Source of the DNA: Ignelater luminosus
Taxonomy: Eukaryota > Arthropoda > Insecta > Coleoptera > Elateridae
Direction of reading: 5' to 3'
DNA length: 64,000 nucleotides
Assembly: GCA_011009095.1 (NCBI GenBank)
Contig: VTPC01090589.1
Location: forward strand, 799,053-863,052
The position numbers and the translations under genes are program-made. Numbering within the stretch: the first letter of the stretch is position 1; each line of letters starts with the position of its first letter. The notes under the pieces were generated by a model that was not told the DNA's origin, ran no database searches, and worked only from the letters and a program-made list of their open reading frames with translations. Positions 61,701 through 64,000 of the stretch are shown here, one piece after another.

Positions 61701-63870
61701 GGCATGAAAACTCATTAATCAATAAAGATGTTGAAAAGGTTTAAACGAAATAAACCTCGGCTTTTCTAATAGCAAGAATTTATGAATGAAAAGAAGTACT
61801 GTTTTTTTTCAGAATTATTCTTGCTAGCATGCCTTACTGTCCATAAAATTGTACTCGACGAATTGTATTCTATAAATATAGGTGGTTGCGTGACGCGTAG
61901 GAACAAACCCTTGAGAGAAGCTGAGATAGATGAAATTTTCAATTTCAACAAACTGAACCAAGGTTATTAAGATGAATTATCATTGTTATTATTACTAAAG
62001 AAAGAAAATTAAAGAATCATCTCATCCCCAAAAATACTGAAATCAGTTCTGAACATCTAATGATTTATTTGTATCTAACCTTTATTACTTAATTTATTTC
62101 ATGTCTTGTTAAATAAATATTTCATTTAATTCCAGTAATATTTAATAATATCCAAATAAAAAGAAGAGAAATGAAATAGATAATTTCCTCGTTATACGAA
62201 AATACTAAAGCTTTGGGTTTTGCTGTTTTATGGTCTTCAAGTTTAATCAGAATTGAGAATACCTTTAAGATCGAGATCGAACGAGAAGTCTTTCGTTTTG
62301 CCGTGTTAGTGGCGTGTACAGAAAGGACTTGAGGATTAATTCCCCCTTCTACTGCTCCTATAGCTTGCCATTTATTGAAGTTGACTCGGCAAAAAAGAAA
62401 ATCTTATGCTAACAATTATAGCGAAGTGGTACTTTTAATTCTTGTCAATAATTTCACATACTTAAAGAAATAATAATTTATAAGTACATAAGACAACAAT
62501 GTCAGATTTACTAATAAAGTTATTGTTTGCGATAACCGCAGCAGCAGTTCAAAAATAAACTGGATAAAATAAGATGAATTTTCAACATTAATTATATGTT
62601 TAAGCTACGAGATTCACAAGGATTGCAGTCTTATAATGTAAATGAAATAATGACCTAGTTTTGTAATAGCATTATCCCACAGCAAAAAAGTTTATCGGGA
62701 AAACAGATTTATTCAATTAAACTCAACTTCTATTTCCTTCACAATAATAAAAAAATCAAAGGGCAATTATCGTTTTGTAGATTTTACCTGATTCATCTCA
62801 ATATTTTAATAAGAGCTTATTAGTCTGATGCAATTCTTAAATAAAAGTATTCACCAAGCAAGATAGGAAGGGAAGCAACCAAGTCTTTTAAAAGTTAAAA
62901 TCATCTAAAATTTATCGAATGAAATTATCATTAGCAATAACAAGAAAATTAGATATCTGGAAAAAATTAATTTACAATTTGCGTAGCTCAATAGGGAGCT
63001 ATTTCATTCCTTTTTAGTCTTTTTTATAAAAAAAGTCTTGGAAAGTAACAGTAGTAAGTGTTTTTCTCAACAGAATCTAAACGGGATTGGATTGAACTCT
63101 CTAGTACCACAGAAAACATTTAAATATTCTTGATCAAAGCTCAAACCTCAATACAATACGGTAAAATTGAGTATTCTAGTTTTGACTCTGCAAACGTACC
63201 TTTGACATCATCAACATAGCATGAGATTTACGTAGTGGTCCTGTGTTAAATCTAATTATAAGTATTTAGGCCAAAATATGCAATAACCACATTTAGGAAA
63301 AATTTGTTATGGTAAAGAAACAAATCTTGCCTGTGAAGAAACAAAATCCAGCCAAGAGACTAGCTCAAATCGATGAAGACTTAAACTCGTCCCAGCGTCA
63401 AGCACAACGACAGCTCATAGAACACCGAAGAGAAACAACAAAATTGAATTTGTATTGAAATTTGACTCTTTGCTGATGAATTCTTCAAATAACCTAGAAA
63501 TAAACTCTATCTGTCTACCTATCTTAAGCCACGTATTGTCAAACAAAGTAGAAGCTGAATTAATGTAATGAAACCTTCTAGCAAAAAAAATAGTTTCAAG
63601 GATCTTCATTACTAATAATAAAAGGCTAGCTGATGTAAAACTTTCCAATTCATGACTCCCTTTACTGACAACTATTATAGCTCAATTATATTAATTACTT
63701 AGAAGAAATAAATAACATAAGGAGCGACTACAAACTAAGAAATTCGATGTTGAATAATCACAGACTGGTTCGGTTTTCCGATAAGCGAAGGGATTTCTTT
63801 CCAAATCAAAAAACCAAAAAATTGGAATCTTTTGAGACTCGATATTAAGCGTGACAAATTTTCCTATATA
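58766..63870. other. AT-rich stretch, no gene recognised
   Basis: No recognised gene. It includes an imperfect palindrome at about 60725-60830 (arms share AACATGCGTC and GGAG-CTGTCTGAGAT-type text). A charged 49-codon frame at 63309-63458 (KKQNPAKRLAQIDED) has no family match. A C-x2-C stretch near 59050 (AKCIKCG) is too weak to call a zinc knuckle. Confidence 0.45.
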
Positions 63871-64000
63871 CGAGGGCGGTCTGAAAAGTTTCCGACCTCA
63901 AAGTGAAGATGGCAGCACTCGTAAATAAAAGCTGAATTTCGTTGTTCATCTGTTGACAGTTACTCACCAAAGTTTCAGCCATTTTGGACGCGCAATTTTT
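63871..64000 (+). mobile_element. Mariner G, 5' end of an F-family copy, cut by window edge
   Basis: Starts CGAGGGCGGTCTGAAAAGTT after a TA at 63869-63870, then follows the 5' leader of mariner F closely (GACCTCAA-GTGAAGATGGC, CACTCGTAAATAAAAGCT, GTTACTCACCAAAGTTTCAG). It has about 12 extra bases (CATCTGTTGACA) that F has lost and lacks three bases (TAC) F has. The transposase start lies beyond the window. Confidence 0.93.

Noticed and set aside
63309-63458. 49-codon charged small ORF
   Set aside because: No homologue recognised and within chance expectation; listed only within the surrounding stretch.
1-64000. Bacterial-type features (operons, Shine-Dalgarno sites, rho-independent terminators, CRISPR)
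   Set aside because: Transposon content and base composition indicate an insect nuclear genome; none of these would be meaningful here.

Overview
This window looks like AT-rich intergenic or intronic DNA from an insect. The evidence is indirect. There are seven mariner-type DNA transposons, one related DD41D element and a pogo/Tigger-like relic. There are also insect-style non-LTR retrotransposon relics (CFDP2-like, Jockey/I-like and R1-like) and a BEL/Pao fragment. I found no host protein-coding gene, rRNA, confident tRNA gene, CRISPR array or operon. The insect order cannot be fixed from sequence alone.

Layout from left to right. 1-7.77 kb is AT-rich with nothing recognised. 7.77-8.68 kb holds an internally deleted mariner (A). 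8.97-12.65 kb is a minus-strand CFDP2-like endonuclease/reverse transcriptase relic, split by a second mariner (B, 9.37-10.54 kb). 15.1-17.15 kb is a minus-strand retrotransposon ORF1 relic with zinc knuckles. 20.9-22.36 kb is a plus-strand RT/RNase H relic. 22.46-23.74 kb is a full-length mariner (C) with the only uninterrupted transposase frame here, which nevertheless lacks its first catalytic aspartate. 25.74-27.03 kb is a near-intact mariner (D). 28.06-29.27 kb is a BEL/Pao gag-protease-RT fragment beside a tRNA-like SINE candidate. 35.4-37.55 kb is an R1-like relic. 39.49-40.37 kb is a deleted mariner (E). 44.66-45.28 kb is a long-TIR MITE. 51.05-52.27 kb is a pogo/Tigger-like relic, abutting a DD41D element with unusually long TIRs at 52.35-53.94 kb. 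57.50-58.77 kb is a full-length but mutated mariner (F). 63.87 kb to the right edge is the 5' end of a second copy of the F family (G).

The elements do not form a pathway; this is a layered transposon graveyard. The informative points are the repeated loss of mariner catalytic residues while TIRs stay intact, one provable nested insertion, and TIR architectures that are long or shared between families. Small undescribed items include a 167-codon orphan ORF, a perfect 17-bp hairpin and a dispersed short repeat. I see no convincing novel multi-gene system.
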